Assembly: GCA_001692895.1 (NCBI GenBank)
Contig: KV748207.1
Span: forward strand, 1,426,001-1,490,000
Length of the DNA stretch: 64,000 nucleotides
Direction: 5' to 3'
DNA from: Cenococcum geophilum 1.58
Taxonomy: Eukaryota > Ascomycota > Dothideomycetes > Gloniales > Gloniaceae
The notes beneath the pieces are model-generated. The model saw nothing but the letters and a program-made list of their open reading frames with translations. It was not told where the DNA came from and did no database searches. Positions 1 through 10,744 of this stretch are shown in pieces (position 1 is the stretch's first letter; every line of letters begins with the position of its first letter). Made by a program: the position numbers and the translations under genes.

Positions 1-1226
1 ATTCATAAAGAAATAATACTGAGCCATTAAACTAGTGGACTGGTATTACTTGAGGCATCTATTTTAAATTTATTTTATGGGTCATCTGCTGAGCATTTAC
101 GGCAAACCAGACGTAATATCAAGGACGAGGTAGATCCTTCTAAGATAGTGGCGGTGATCGGCTTGCCAGATATCGTACTGAAGAGTTAGAATGGCGCAGA
201 TTTTCCCTCCCTTCCCCACCTTAGTCTGTCTTAACACGGACAGGAAAACCTTTGACGCTGGAGTGGACGGTGTGATGGAGTGTGGGAGGCGGAGGAGTTC
301 GGGGGTGATGGCTTTCTGTAGGCTTCCTAGGATATGGCCATGTTCGTAATTCCTTAAGCCGTGCCAAGAGCTGGGGATTCGGATAGGTCAGCGTGAGCAG
401 TGAAGAGTAAAAGTGAGTGCGGTGTCCAGAACTTATCGATGGTGTCAGGTGGTGGAAATGAGCTGGGGACGCCAGATGCCAAGGGCTTTTCCCTCTCAAG
501 ACGATCTCCAAGCGACTGACCCAACCATGTCGCCTTGCCTTGTGGGTCACGTCGATCACAGCGCAGCTTTGGCCTCCGCGGTCCGCATGGGTACAGAGCT
601 GCATGTGTGATTGACAACCGGACCATCGAGACAGGAAATCGAAGCGTCTCATCGTAACTATTGATACTCGTCTGACCCGATCCGATTTAAATTTATTCTC
701 TGCACTTTCATAGCACAATATGGCGTTTGCCAGCGAGGTGATTACCAACACACCCAGCAGCGACAATGTGAAATGCGAACGGCCACCCAAGCGCACTGTG
801 TCTATTCACGCAGGGTTAAGGATAGTAATAATGACTCGAGTCGATAGTGGAATCACCTGTGTCTCTATGCGAGCGCGTTCGGGCACAACGCACCAGTGGC
901 AGCCTCTTCAGCAAGGCTGGGCAGCCTAGGCGGCCAGCTTTGAACGTGGTGCCTAGATTGCGCAACATCAGCCTCTCTCTCCCTTAACTTGTCCTCTCCC
1001 CGAAAGGCCCCCTCGGACACCGATCCCGTGCGTGGCTGGGCTCATCCTCCCTCACTGGACCAGGGCCTTTATCAGCAGCCACCGGGCTAGCCGGGACTCA
1101 CGCAAAATCGCAAATCTGGCGCTATCGAAGACTCGGGAGCAAAAGAACCCACATTCACTTCCGAATAAGGTTATTTATGTAGCTATGAAGGGGGCAAGGG
1201 GGGGGTAGAAGCGCCAACGGCCGGTC
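1..1226. other. Intergenic region upstream of the repeat surface protein
   Basis: The base composition is balanced and I see no convincing gene. Open frames on both strands here begin with GTG or lie in low-complexity reading and have no recognisable family. The last 150 bases before the next gene are pyrimidine-rich, as is usual for fungal promoters and leaders. Confidence 0.6.
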
Positions 1227-1232
1227 TATATA
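1227..1232 (+). promoter_or_regulatory. Probable TATA box
   Basis: TATATA sits 105 bases upstream of the ATG of the repeat surface protein and is followed by a CT-rich leader (about 1257-1331). This spacing is typical of a strongly expressed fungal gene. The start context (CACC-ATG-A) is also good. The site is inferred from position only. Confidence 0.45.
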
Positions 1233-1331
1233 CAAGAGCCACCATGACCCACGACTTCAGCTTCATTCTTCCAATCCATTCTTTCACTCTTTACTATCCT
1301 CTGCAGTATTCGCTGCGTTCACTCGTTCACC

Positions 1332-3727
1332 ATGAAGGCTACAATCCTTCAGTCCACTCTTTTGTTGTCTCTTGTTTCTATTGCTTTCTCTAGTCCTCTT
1401 TTATATGATAACGCGTACGGTCACACAGACCGATCCTGTGGGGGTGTTAACGGCTATGGAAAGTGCAGCACTTCTCAAACATCCTCAAAGTCCTCTATTA
1501 CGGTCCCCAAGGTCTACGTTACCGAATCCCCCCATGCCGAGAAGCAGGTCTACGGATATGAGAAGGCTTCTTCTTCCTCGGAGGCCAAGCTCTATGTCAC
1601 CGAGTCGTATGGCGTACCAGCCCACGGTTATGGAAAGTCTTCCTCTTCCAACGTCAAGGCTTATTCAAGCGTGAAGTCTTACGCCGGCGAGTCTCCATAT
1701 GGTGCACCAGGTTATGGCGAGAAGTCTTCCAGCACAGTTAAGCCTTATGCCAGCGAAATTCCGCATGGTGTACCGGCTTATGGCCAGAAGTCTTCCAGCT
1801 CATCTAGGCCTTATGCCAGCGAAATTCCGCATGGTGTACCGGCCTATGGCCAGAAGCCTTCCAGCTCATCTAAGCCTTATACTAGCTCGTCTGCTTATAG
1901 TGCACCCGCCTACGGCCACAAGTCCTCCAGCTCGGTCAAGGCTTATGTTAGCGAGACTCCTTATGGTGCGCCTGGCTATGGCCAGAAGTCATCCAGCATG
2001 GTTAAACCGTACGCTAGCGAATCTCCTGCTGAGTCACACTACGGTTACAAGCCCTCTATACCAGTGGCTAAGCCTTACGCGACCGAGTCCTCGCATGCTG
2101 AATCCGCTTATGGTGCCAAAGGTTACACATCCACTGCTAAGCCATATACCAGCGTGTCCGCTCACGGTTACGAGAAATCCTCCACCCCTGCAGTTAAGCC
2201 TTATGGTGGCGAGTCTTCGCACGTTGAATCTGCTTACGGCGCCAAAGGTTACACACCCGCTGCTAAGCCATATACCAGCGAGTCCGCCTACGGTTACGAG
2301 AAATCCTCCACCCCTGCAGCTAAGCCTTATGGCGGCCAGTCTTCGCACGTTGAATCTTCTTATGGCGCCCAAGGTTACACTCCAGCGGCTAAGCCTTATA
2401 CCAGCGAGTCCGCTCACGGTTACGAGAAATCCTCCACCCCTACAGCTAAGCCTTATGGCGGCCAGTCTTCGCACGTTGAATCTGCTTATGGCGCCCAAGG
2501 TTACACTCCAGCGGCTAAGCCTTATACCAGCGTGTCCGCTCACGGTTACGAGAATCCTCCACCCCTGCAGTTAAGCCTTATGGTGGCCAGTCTTCGCACG
2601 TTGAATCTGCTTATGGCGCCAAGGTTACACTCCCGCTGTCTTCGCACGTTGAATCTGCTTATGGCGCCCAAGGTTACACTCCAGCGGCTAAGCCTTATAT
2701 CAGCGAGTCTGCTCATGATTATGAGAAATCTTCTACTCATGAGGCCAAGCCTTACGCGACCGAATCTTCATACGCTGAATCCGCATATGGTGCTAAAGGT
2801 TATACTCCTGTGGCTAAGCCTTCCAGCAGCCACTCTGCGCACGGATATGAGAAGTCTACCCCTGCGGCTCAGCCTTATGCCAGCAAGTCTGCTTATGTTG
2901 AGTCCGCCCATGGCTATGAGAAGTCTTCTACCAGCGCTGCGAAGCCCTATGTCACAGAGTCTCCCTATGGTCACAAGACTCCTTTTGACAGGCCAGTTGT
3001 CCCGGTTTGCAATGCGGAGGTGAACAAGCATGATGTTAAACAATTGGTTCCATCGTACTCGGCTACCCTCAACTACAAGGAGGCCGGCGAGGGCGACTAC
3101 GCTGTTTCGCTTAATTACAAGATGAAGTCTCCTCAAGTCACCCTCGAGAACTCTGACCTCGTAAGCGATTTGGTTTGCTCCGGCGACTCTATGTCTCTCT
3201 CTTTCAAGAACGAAGATGCTTTTGCTGCTGCGGAGAAATGGCCGCAGAACCAGTTGATGCTCATCACCAACAAGGCTGGATGCAACCCAAGCAACGAACG
3301 TGGGGCTTACTTGCTCGTCAACCACGAGTGCGACGAGAAAACCCTTACGATGAAATGCAAGGTTAAGTCTCAAATGTGGAAGGACATCGCTGAGTGGATG
3401 CAACCCAGATACGGCCACATCGCGTCAGGCAAGACTTATGCTACCGCATATACCACTGCGCCTGTTTCGAAGTTCCCGTACTCATCTACGCTTGTCAAGA
3501 CTACTTCAACCTCAAAGGCAGGCTATGCGCCATACTCTACACCAAAGGTAACATTCACACCTGCCCAACACTCCAGCGTCCATGGTTACGGTTACGAAGT
3601 GTCTTCATCGGTCAAGGCTTCCTCGACTACGGCTCCAGGCGGATACAAATCGCCAAACACAATCTCTCATGTTACTCCAACACCCTCTGCTCATCCTAGA
3701 CGAGGAAGAGACGCATTTCTAGCATAG
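1332..3727 (+). CDS. Secreted Ser/Tyr/Lys-rich repeat protein, interrupted by one apparent frameshift
   Basis: The frame opens with a hydrophobic signal peptide (about residues 1-20, ending near AFSS) and runs through tandem repeats rich in KPY, HGYEKSS, AYGQKSS and ESAYG. At 2551-2555 one unit reads GAGAATCC where its sisters read GAGAAATCC. This one-base loss shifts the frame, and the first frame then runs out of repeat sense to a stop near 3023. Reading on in the other frame restores the repeat and a non-repetitive, Cys-containing C-terminal domain (about 3000-3400), then a Ser/Thr/Tyr-rich tail to the stop at 3725-3727. With the shift compensated the protein would be about 798 residues. 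The globular domain reminds me of DUF7029 of fungal secreted proteins, but I could not check this. A cell-wall or secreted surface role is inferred. The frameshift may be a real allele, an assembly error in a repeat, or less likely an unseen intron (no good donor is visible). Confidence 0.7.
2196..2800 (+). repeat. 126-bp in-frame coding tandem repeat
   Basis: Units begin with AAGCCTTATGG at 2196, 2322 and 2448, exactly 126 bases (42 codons) apart. The next begins at 2573, 125 bases later, which is the frameshifted unit. A shortened unit follows (about 2615-2660). Each unit encodes a KPYGG, ESAYGA, GYTPAAKPY, HGYEKSSTP order. Shorter units of about 60 bases (HGVPAYGQKSS) precede the array between about 1690 and 2010. 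Confidence 0.85.
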
Positions 3728-3857
3728 TTGGGGTGAAAGAGGCAGTGTGTGCGCACTTTGTGATGTCATTTTCTTTGTCTAGTATGCTGTAAAATAATTT
3801 CTAGTGACAGGTAGTAATTAAAATACCTTGCGATGACATATCTTGATTTTTGAAGCG

Positions 3858-3863
3858 AATAAA
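3858..3863 (+). terminator. Candidate polyadenylation signal of the repeat protein
   Basis: AATAAA lies about 130 bases after the stop codon in a T/A-rich 3' flank. The motif is short, so this is suggestive only. Confidence 0.3.
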
Positions 3864-4171
3864 TGTGTGCACCCAATGGCTTTGACCCTTAACACTTTGA
3901 GAATCCTAGTTTTTAGTTGCCTAGAGGAGACGGCGCTCAGTCCACGGTGAGTTTACTGGTGTTTGCGGACCGCGCACTTCGTATCGAATCCTTAAGGGGT
4001 ACCTTGAAACGGTTAGGCTCAAGGGGTACGGAACGACAGTGTTTCCGGAGTCAGGGAGATATGAGGCTGGCGCAGTGAAATCTCCAGCATCAGCATCCTT
4101 CCGGCATAGCGACACCCTTTTAAACCTAGTTAACCTCCCTATGTAACCCGGTGCTTATGTCCCCGCAGTTC

Positions 4172-4487
4172 CCATGATTTCACTGCCTCTCCATAAATAA
4201 CTACCTTTCCCAGGGCACGTATAAAGATCAGCATCCTGCAATATGCCAAATCCTAGTAACACTCGGGTTAATGTTCCCCTGGCCATCGGAGGTCCAAGTA
4301 TACGCATCGACTTGACGCACGAGAAATAGTTTTTCTAGAGACGTTTTCCATGATTTCACTGCCTCTCCATAAATAACTACCTTTCCCAGGGCACGTATAA
4401 AGATCAGCATCCTGCAATATGCCAAATCCTAGTAACACTCGGGTTAATGTTCCCCTGGCCATCGGAGGTCCAAGTATACGCATCGAC
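4172..4487. repeat. Perfect 140-bp direct duplication upstream of the GH78 gene
   Basis: Bases 4172-4311 recur without a mismatch at 4348-4487, separated by 36 unique bases (period 176). Both copies start CCATGATTTCACTG and end ACGCATCGAC. The second copy ends about 90 bases before the ATG of the rhamnosidase-like gene, so promoter elements may be doubled. The two copies are identical, so the duplication is recent and has escaped RIP, perhaps because it is short. The rest of 3728-4578 shows no gene. Confidence 0.95.
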
Positions 4488-4578
4488 ATATGTCACTTGT
4501 ATATCACCCTAAAGCAACTTTTGCCATGAAGAGCTACTTCAAGAACCTTAGCTAGCCATTTTAGCTGGCCTCCATACA

Positions 4579-6675
4579 ATGCACCTTAAACCCTTCACCA
4601 CCTTGAGCGTCTCCCTGCTTAGCTATTTACCTTGTGCTTTGTCTCAAGATACATCATGGCAGCAATACGTTATCGCGCCAAAAAGTCGCACAGTTTCCCC
4701 GGCTAAAGTTCTTTCCACAACTGGCAATGTCACCAACGCCAATGGCCTATTGAGCAGCAATGGTGGCATCACGACACTAACTAGGCCTTCCAGTAGTTCC
4801 ACCATTCCTACCATCTTGCTCGATTTTGGCCTCAATATCGTTGGACACGTTCAGATCGACTTCGCTGGCGCGTCCTCTAACAACCCGGGCATCGGACTAG
4901 CCTTTTCAGAAACTCTAGAATATCTCACCGACATATCTGACTTTACGCGATCTAATAACGGCGATACAATAACCAATGGAGTTGACTACCACGCTGTTCC
5001 TGCAGGCATCAGTTCATGGACGGATACGTGGGGTTGCAGCCATGGCAGCCAAGTATGCGCTGATGGCATACATGGCTTCCGCTATCTCAAAATCAGTCTC
5101 AACGCGACCGCATCAGACGCTCCATACGCCGAGCCAACTGGCACCATTGAGATTTCTAAGCTGGGTCTGAATTTTTCGGCGTTCCTAGGCACCCCGGATA
5201 CGTACAGCGGATGGTTCGAATGCTCGGACGTCCAACTCAATCAATTCTGGTACAATGCAGCATATACGAATGAGATGTGCATCGACACGTTCCGCGCCGA
5301 TGAGGTTGACCCCCGCAACGCACAAAGTTCAAGTCTCTTTGGAAAGCAAGTAATCTTTGACGGTGCAAAGCGCGATAGAGACCCCTACGTTGGAGATATC
5401 GCTGTTTCTGGTCGCACTACTTACTTGACGCACACTTCAGCTTCTATTGCAGCCCGCAATATCCTTGTAGATCTTGCAGATCATCAGCGCAGTAGCGATG
5501 GCTGGATTCCGCCAGCATCTATTAACGGTTATACCCTGCCACTGTACGACTACCCCCTCTGGTGGGTCACATCGAGCTGGGACTATATTCTCTACTCCGG
5601 CGACCTGGATTACGCACAGATGTATTATCCCAATCTTATCAGCGTGCTAGACGGCGCCTACTATGCCAACACAACATCTACCACAGGTTTACTGTCTAAG
5701 CCAACAACTAACACCGGTGACTACGCCTTCCTCGACCGCTACGGCGTAATCACATACAACAACGCGCTGTACGTCCTTGCCCTGAAAGCCGGTGCTGCCA
5801 TCGCCTCAACCCAGAACGACAATTCCACCGCGACCCGCTGGCTCAGCCGCGCCGCAACTGTCTCCGCCGCTATAAACACGCAGCTCTGGGACAGCAGCGC
5901 CGGCGCATACCTAGACGACAGCGATGACAGCACGCGGCACGCGCAAGATGGCAACGCGCTCGCCGTCCTCGCCGGCGTCGCCAACACCTCCCGCGCCGTC
6001 TCAGCCCTCACCTACATGGCAAACCACACGGCCCTGTCCTACGGCAACGCCTTCATGAACACCAACGCGCTCGTCCCCGATGGCACGGAACGCGTCTACG
6101 CCTTCATATCCTACTTCGATATCTCCGCGCGCTTCCTCTCCAACCTCGCCGCGTCGGCCCTCGACGAGATCACGCGGCTCTACGGCTGGATGGGCACGCA
6201 CGACCCGAGCAGCACGTACTGGGAGGGCATCAGCACGAGCGGGTCGATGTACGAGGGCGCCTTCACGTCCGCCGCGCACGGCTGGTCGACGGGCGTCGTG
6301 CCCGCGCTCTCGAACTACGTGCTCGGCATCCTGCCCGCCGCACCCGGGTTCGCGCAGTGGAGCGTGAAGCCGTACCCGGCGACGCTGGCGTGGGCCAAGG
6401 GCCAGGTGGGAACGCCGGCGGGCGCGCTGAGGGTGAGTTGGGTGGCGCAGGGGAGTGGTGGTGGGGGGTTTCAGTTGAATGTCACAGCGCCTGCGGGCAC
6501 GGTGGGCGAGGTTGCGGTGCCGGTGGGTGCGGCGTCGGCGACGGTGACGGTGGATGGGCAGGTGGCGTGGGATGGGAAGAAGGGGGTCAAGTACAATGCT
6601 ACGTATGGGGGAGGCTATGTTACGCTGCGGGGGGTTTTGTCGGGGACGCATGTTGCGCAGGTTAGTGGGGGGTAG
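4579..6675 (+). CDS. Secreted alpha-L-rhamnosidase-like glycosidase (GH78, six-hairpin fold)
   Basis: This intronless frame encodes 698 residues with an N-terminal signal peptide (about 1-22, cleavage near CALS-QD). The centre matches the GH78 (alpha/alpha)6-barrel: DGAKRDRDPYVGD at residues 261-273 corresponds to the family's D-x-x-x-R-D/E...W-x-G-D catalytic motif, TYWEG places a candidate catalytic Glu at residue 549, and HGWSTG with SNYVLG (residues 567 on) is the conserved end of the barrel before the C-terminal beta-sandwich. Family members release L-rhamnose from plant polysaccharides or glycosides by inversion. Several NxS/T sequons fit secretion. The protein is on the short side for GH78, which often carries extra N-terminal beta domains. 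GC content rises steeply over the last 700 bases. The exact substrate is not predictable. Confidence 0.85.
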   Translation: MHLKPFTTLSVSLLSYLPCALSQDTSWQQYVIAPKSRTVSPAKVLSTTGNVTNANGLLSSNGGITTLTRPSSSSTIPTILLDFGLNIVGHVQIDFAGASSNNPGIGLAFSETLEYLTDISDFTRSNNGDTITNGVDYHAVPAGISSWTDTWGCSHGSQVCADGIHGFRYLKISLNATASDAPYAEPTGTIEISKLGLNFSAFLGTPDTYSGWFECSDVQLNQFWYNAAYTNEMCIDTFRADEVDPRNAQSSSLFGKQVIFDGAKRDRDPYVGDIAVSGRTTYLTHTSASIAARNILVDLADHQRSSDGWIPPASINGYTLPLYDYPLWWVTSSWDYILYSGDLDYAQMYYPNLISVLDGAYYANTTSTTGLLSKPTTNTGDYAFLDRYGVITYNNALYVLALKAGAAIASTQNDNSTATRWLSRAATVSAAINTQLWDSSAGAYLDDSDDSTRHAQDGNALAVLAGVANTSRAVSALTYMANHTALSYGNAFMNTNALVPDGTERVYAFISYFDISARFLSNLAASALDEITRLYGWMGTHDPSSTYWEGISTSGSMYEGAFTSAAHGWSTGVVPALSNYVLGILPAAPGFAQWSVKPYPATLAWAKGQVGTPAGALRVSWVAQGSGGGGFQLNVTAPAGTVGEVAVPVGAASATVTVDGQVAWDGKKGVKYNATYGGGYVTLRGVLSGTHVAQVSGG

Positions 6676-7234
6676 CGGTTGCTGTTTCTGCGGAAAGAGT
6701 TGCTTGAAGCCGACGCGAGGATAGAGCTAGAAAGGGGTGCTCCAATGAGGAAAGTATTCCATAGAATTCACCATAATGGCGGCATTTGGAAATGGATTTG
6801 GCGGGCGGTTCCCATAATTTGGACAACGAGCTGCTCGGCATTACCGAGATTTCTGACGAGGAGTTAACTGATATTGTCTTGGACAGTTCCAGCGAAGTAG
6901 CTTGCTTTTGGAAAGAACTATGGCGCCCATCGGGACATGTCTGATTAACAAGCATTAACACATCCACTGCACGAATGCATACTCACGGTCAATCGTCAGG
7001 CTTATTCGTCAGTAGTAGAAAATGAAAGCCATGTGTGCCGGTTCGGGCATCCGGATTCCAGACACCGAAAGCGCGCGAGATGCTTCACAAGTTCAACAAG
7101 ATATCACTTGGCCCTATCCTTGCTAACTCAGTGGATCCCGCCATAGAAGAAAATTACGCTAAAATTCTATCTGATTATTACATATACCTCTATGTGAAAG
7201 AAATCAAGGTATCTATCTACTCTACCTACTCTAT
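6676..7234. other. Intergenic region between convergent genes
   Basis: This is the space between the stop of the GH78-like gene and the stop of the minus-strand transporter. The open frames here are short and unsupported. I see no RNA gene. Confidence 0.55.
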
Positions 7235-9087
7235 CTATGTAGCATGCGCAGTATCTGTCTTCTTCCCTTTGACGGACAGCCATTGGAGCCAGACAGCGCC
7301 CAAAACGGAGCAGCACGACAGGGCGGCCCCAACGCAGAATGTCTGTGTCAACGACTTGTTGTACGCAATGAGAACTGCATTGTAGAACTGTTGGGGCACC
7401 TGGCTCTTGATTTGGGTTGCGCCGATGGTCAAGATGATGCGCGGATCGAATGTAGGGACGTACTTGCTCAAATTTTTCACCAGTTGGTTCGTGAAGACGT
7501 TCTGCGCGACCGACACCATGATTGCACCAGTGAGGTTCTCCGAGAACATTATGATAGCGGTACCGATGGGTATATCTTGAAGTGGTAGAGCCGTTTGTGC
7601 TGCGGTCAGTGCCGATTGCAGGCCGAAACCGACACCCGCGCCGAATATAAATTGGTAGCCGATCCACTTTGCGTGACCAGAGTCAACTTCGAGAGTAGTG
7701 AGGAGGCCAGTGCCGACGGCCATAAAAATGACGGTCAGGTACACAAACTGCACGTAGTGGCCGGTCACGGACGTTAGAGTGCCGCCCAGGAACGAGAAAA
7801 TGACGAAGCTGAGAATCATGGGAAGATTCATGACGCCGGACTTGATAGCTCTGACTCCTTTAATGGCTTGGAACCAAATAGGGATCTAGAGTTCCGCAGT
7901 TAGCAGTGATTCACTAATCAGTATTGGATGGTAGGCCACACGTAGTACAACATGACGAAGAAGCAACCAACAACACAAGCGCCAAACACGGCAGAGCCCC
8001 AGATGTTCCGGTTGCCGAATACGCGTAGTGGGACAGTCGCACGTTCTCCACTGTGGATCTGAATAACAATAAAGCTGATTAAGAGAACACCTGCGAGGAC
8101 TAAGAGAGCAATGATGCGTCCGTCCTTCCATTCGTACTCCGTACCGCCCCATTGTAGAGCAAGCAGCAAGCAAATGACACCGGGCAAGATGCAAGTCGTT
8201 CCGAGAAGGTCCATTTGCTTTAGTTGGTCCATGAAGCCGACTGCATTGGTCTTCTTGCACTCGGGAGAATGTACAGATAATAGAATAAAGACGGCGGTAA
8301 TTAGACCAAGTGGCAAGTTAATGTAGAAGCACCATCTCCATGTTAGTTTCGGGTTATCGGTGAAGGCACCTCCCATAAGAGGACCAGCAATAGAGGCGAA
8401 GCCGTACATACCACCGATCATTCCAATAAGGGTAGGCCGTTGGCGTGATGGCACTGTATGAGCGACTAAAAGAAAGGCTCCAGAACCGACGCCACCACTT
8501 CCGACTCCAGCAATGGCGCGGCCAACTATAAGGGCAGTCGAAGTAGGAGCAACTCCACAGATCAAAGACCCCAATTCAAAGATAAACAGAGCCACCAGGT
8601 AGGCCAATTTGATTGAGTAGAAGGTGTAGAGTTTGCCCCACATAAGTTGGAATGCGCAGGTCGTAAGTAGGTAGGAGCTGGCGTACCAACCCACGTCGTC
8701 CAGAGCACGGAACTGATCCGTTATCTTTGGAATGGCGGTAGAAATAATAGTATTGTCTAGACCTACGCAAAAGACCGATAGGTTCAAGCCAAAAACGATG
8801 AGGATGAGCTTGAACTTGTCGGGGTATTTAGATTCATCTTCCTGCTCTTCTGGATCTTGAAGGCCTTCAGTGGCACCCTTGGAAACATCCTTCTCAGCTG
8901 TCGGAGCCTCCCCGATGTTCTCTACGTTAGGTTTGTCGGCATTGACACCTTCCTGCATCTCCGCAGGCGGAGCTTCAAGATTTTCTATTGAGTGGTTAGT
9001 ACCTTTAGAGAGGGAGCTAGTCGACACCAAAGAGGTAGCGCTGCTGGGAGCGAGGGCGGTTTTCGTGGTTGTAGGATCTGTATTCAT
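7235..9087 (-). CDS. MFS multidrug/toxin efflux transporter (DHA2, 14-helix type), two exons
   Basis: Exon 1 is 9087-7942 and exon 2 is 7885-7235, joined in phase 0 by a 56-nt intron (7941-7886) with donor GTGTGG, branch TGCTAAC and acceptor CTAG. Splicing joins VMLYY to IPIWFQAIKGV, exactly the conserved DHA2 sequence, and gives 598 residues. A hydrophilic acidic N-terminus (1-90) precedes the first helix (about 92-112). GLDNTIISTAIP, the ASIAGPLMGG motif C (about 231-240) and the TWRWCFYINLP block (about 249-259) are diagnostic of proton-driven exporters related to aflatoxin-cluster AflT and other fungal drug:H+ antiporters. It would act in the plasma membrane or a vesicle membrane. No biosynthetic gene lies beside it, so the cargo is unknown. 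The donor is weak compared with GTAAGT, but protein continuity makes it convincing. Confidence 0.9.
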
Positions 9088-9957
9088 TATGGTAGTAGTA
9101 TAGAGGCGTGCTGTTGCAACATGTAGGTACAGGCTAGGAAAGTAGCCAAAGACGGTAAAAATGTAACAGTCTTATAGCTTCTAAGACAATTAAGCAATTA
9201 AAAAGTGTTTAAGTAATCCTATGAAAGGGGTACAGAACAAAGATGCGATGGGATCAGAGAGGTCATTAGTGGTGTTTTAAAGAGCAATGAACACCAAAAT
9301 ATTACGATACCGGCTAGAGCGCGCCGGGCCCGTTTTGACGAGCTCGGTGGAACAGGTCAATGAGTCGAGTCTATGATTCACAGGCGCGGCAGATCATGGT
9401 CGGTGGAGGATGCGGCATCTAGTTGTCTGAAGACGGACAGGAAACGCATTTACACAGAGCACGGAGCATATTTACGAAATAACGTAGGTAACAAGTAATA
9501 ATACCGCGTTCTCGATGCCGAATCAGGAAACCGCAGGAATGTTAGCAGATTTTGGAATGGACCCATCCGCCAATCAGCGGCACCTCTCAGGCCGGTCGTG
9601 CCTGAATTAGAAAAGTTACAAACGCGAAATTATTTTATAAAAAACTTCGGTAAGTTAGCCGAGCCCGGCGCCATGCTCCTTACTAAGCCTCTGACCTTTG
9701 CGCCAAGAAATGAGTCATTTTGGCTCATAATGAGAGTAGATGAGTATATTATGAGAACAACGAGACCTACAATGAGGCGAAGCAGATATCCTATGAGAGA
9801 AAATATATCTTTTGCGAGAGGAATCAAATCAACCATAACAAGAATTAGGTGTATGATGAGAAGAATTGGAGGCGGTAGAACTCACTCTGATTAATTAGTC
9901 GCTAGCGATAGTAGTCGTCCTTTATTAGACAAGCTCGCTAGAATTGATAACATGCGG
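9088..9957. other. Transporter promoter side and edge of the gene-bearing segment
   Basis: There is no convincing gene. A 98-codon frame at 9598-9894 is probably chance: its middle comes from a patch (about 9710-9870) where ATGAG recurs every 15-25 bases. Composition drops to TA-rich just after this region. Confidence 0.5.
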
Positions 9958-9959
9958 AA

Positions 9960-10183
9960 CGTTGGTCCCCCAACGCAAATTTTGACCCGAGTTTATAACC
10001 CAAAGCTTTAACTTAGAGCTTTATTATATAGACTTTAATTAATATATATAGAGATGAGGTTTTCCAGGGGGAGACCCCCTGGGACCCCCCTATATAGAGC
10101 TTTTGCTTAATTTAGAAGTAGTAGTAAGATTAAGGCGCCTTGGTTACCACTAGGTAAGGATCTACTGCAGTAACCAAGGCACC
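9960..10183. repeat. Cluster of hairpins at the left edge of the RIP block
   Basis: Three inverted repeats lie close together: CGTTGG-tccc-CCAACG (9960-9975), CCAGGGGG-aga-CCCCCTGG (10064-10082, a perfect 8-bp GC stem) and arms GCCTTGGTTAC / GTAACCAAGGC (within 10134-10147 and 10170-10183). A short GC-rich palindrome near one end is typical of the 3' terminus of a Helitron, and the Helitron frame to the right reads on the minus strand, which puts its 3' end on this side. I did not find a clear CTRR end, so the terminus is not assigned. Confidence 0.5.
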
Positions 10184-10744
10184 CTACTTGAGCTAGGCTT
10201 AAAGATTATATTGGTCACGAATATAGCACATATTTAGACTGCAGAGCTTTAATACAGAGCCCTCTACGTAGGATATAATATAGTAGATTGTGATTCTAAT
10301 TTAAAGCTTTATATACTAAATATTTTTAATACCTAATAACTATTAACCATATTATTGCCCACTTAGTTCGGACGTATAATAACGTAATAGCTTGGCGATA
10401 ATGTAATAGCTCGGCGCCGAGTAATAGGAGGGGGGAGGAGGGGGAGGAGATTGGGGGTGGCTCGGCCACTGTAAGAAGGTTGTGATATTAGTATAGTATT
10501 AAACTTTAAAAATTGTGTCCTAGGAGCTTAATTAACGACCCCTATATAAAACGTTAACAACGTTTAATTATAGAGCTTTAAACCGGTAGATCTTTTAGGA
10601 ATACCTATTATAAGTAGCTCCAAGTATAAAATTTAGAATATTTAGTAGTGGTGTAAGTATGGGACGGGGGTATATATTTGCGTTCCTAAATATTATTATA
10701 TAACGCAATTTTTAGGTAATAAAAACCGCCGTTAACGTTGCTTA

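Noticed and set aside
221..796. 191-codon minus-strand open frame
   Set aside because: It begins with GTG, not ATG, has no recognisable family and an irregular composition. It lies in the upstream region of the surface protein gene.
2034..2740. Minus-strand and off-frame open frames over the repeat protein
   Set aside because: They are shadows of a 126-bp repeat whose period is a multiple of three, which keeps several frames open.
6001..6665. Long open frames antisense and out of frame at the 3' end of the GH78-like gene
   Set aside because: The high GC content removes stops in all frames; only the main frame carries GH78 motifs.
9598..9894. 98-codon plus frame
   Set aside because: Basic, low-complexity translation of the ATGAG patch with no family.
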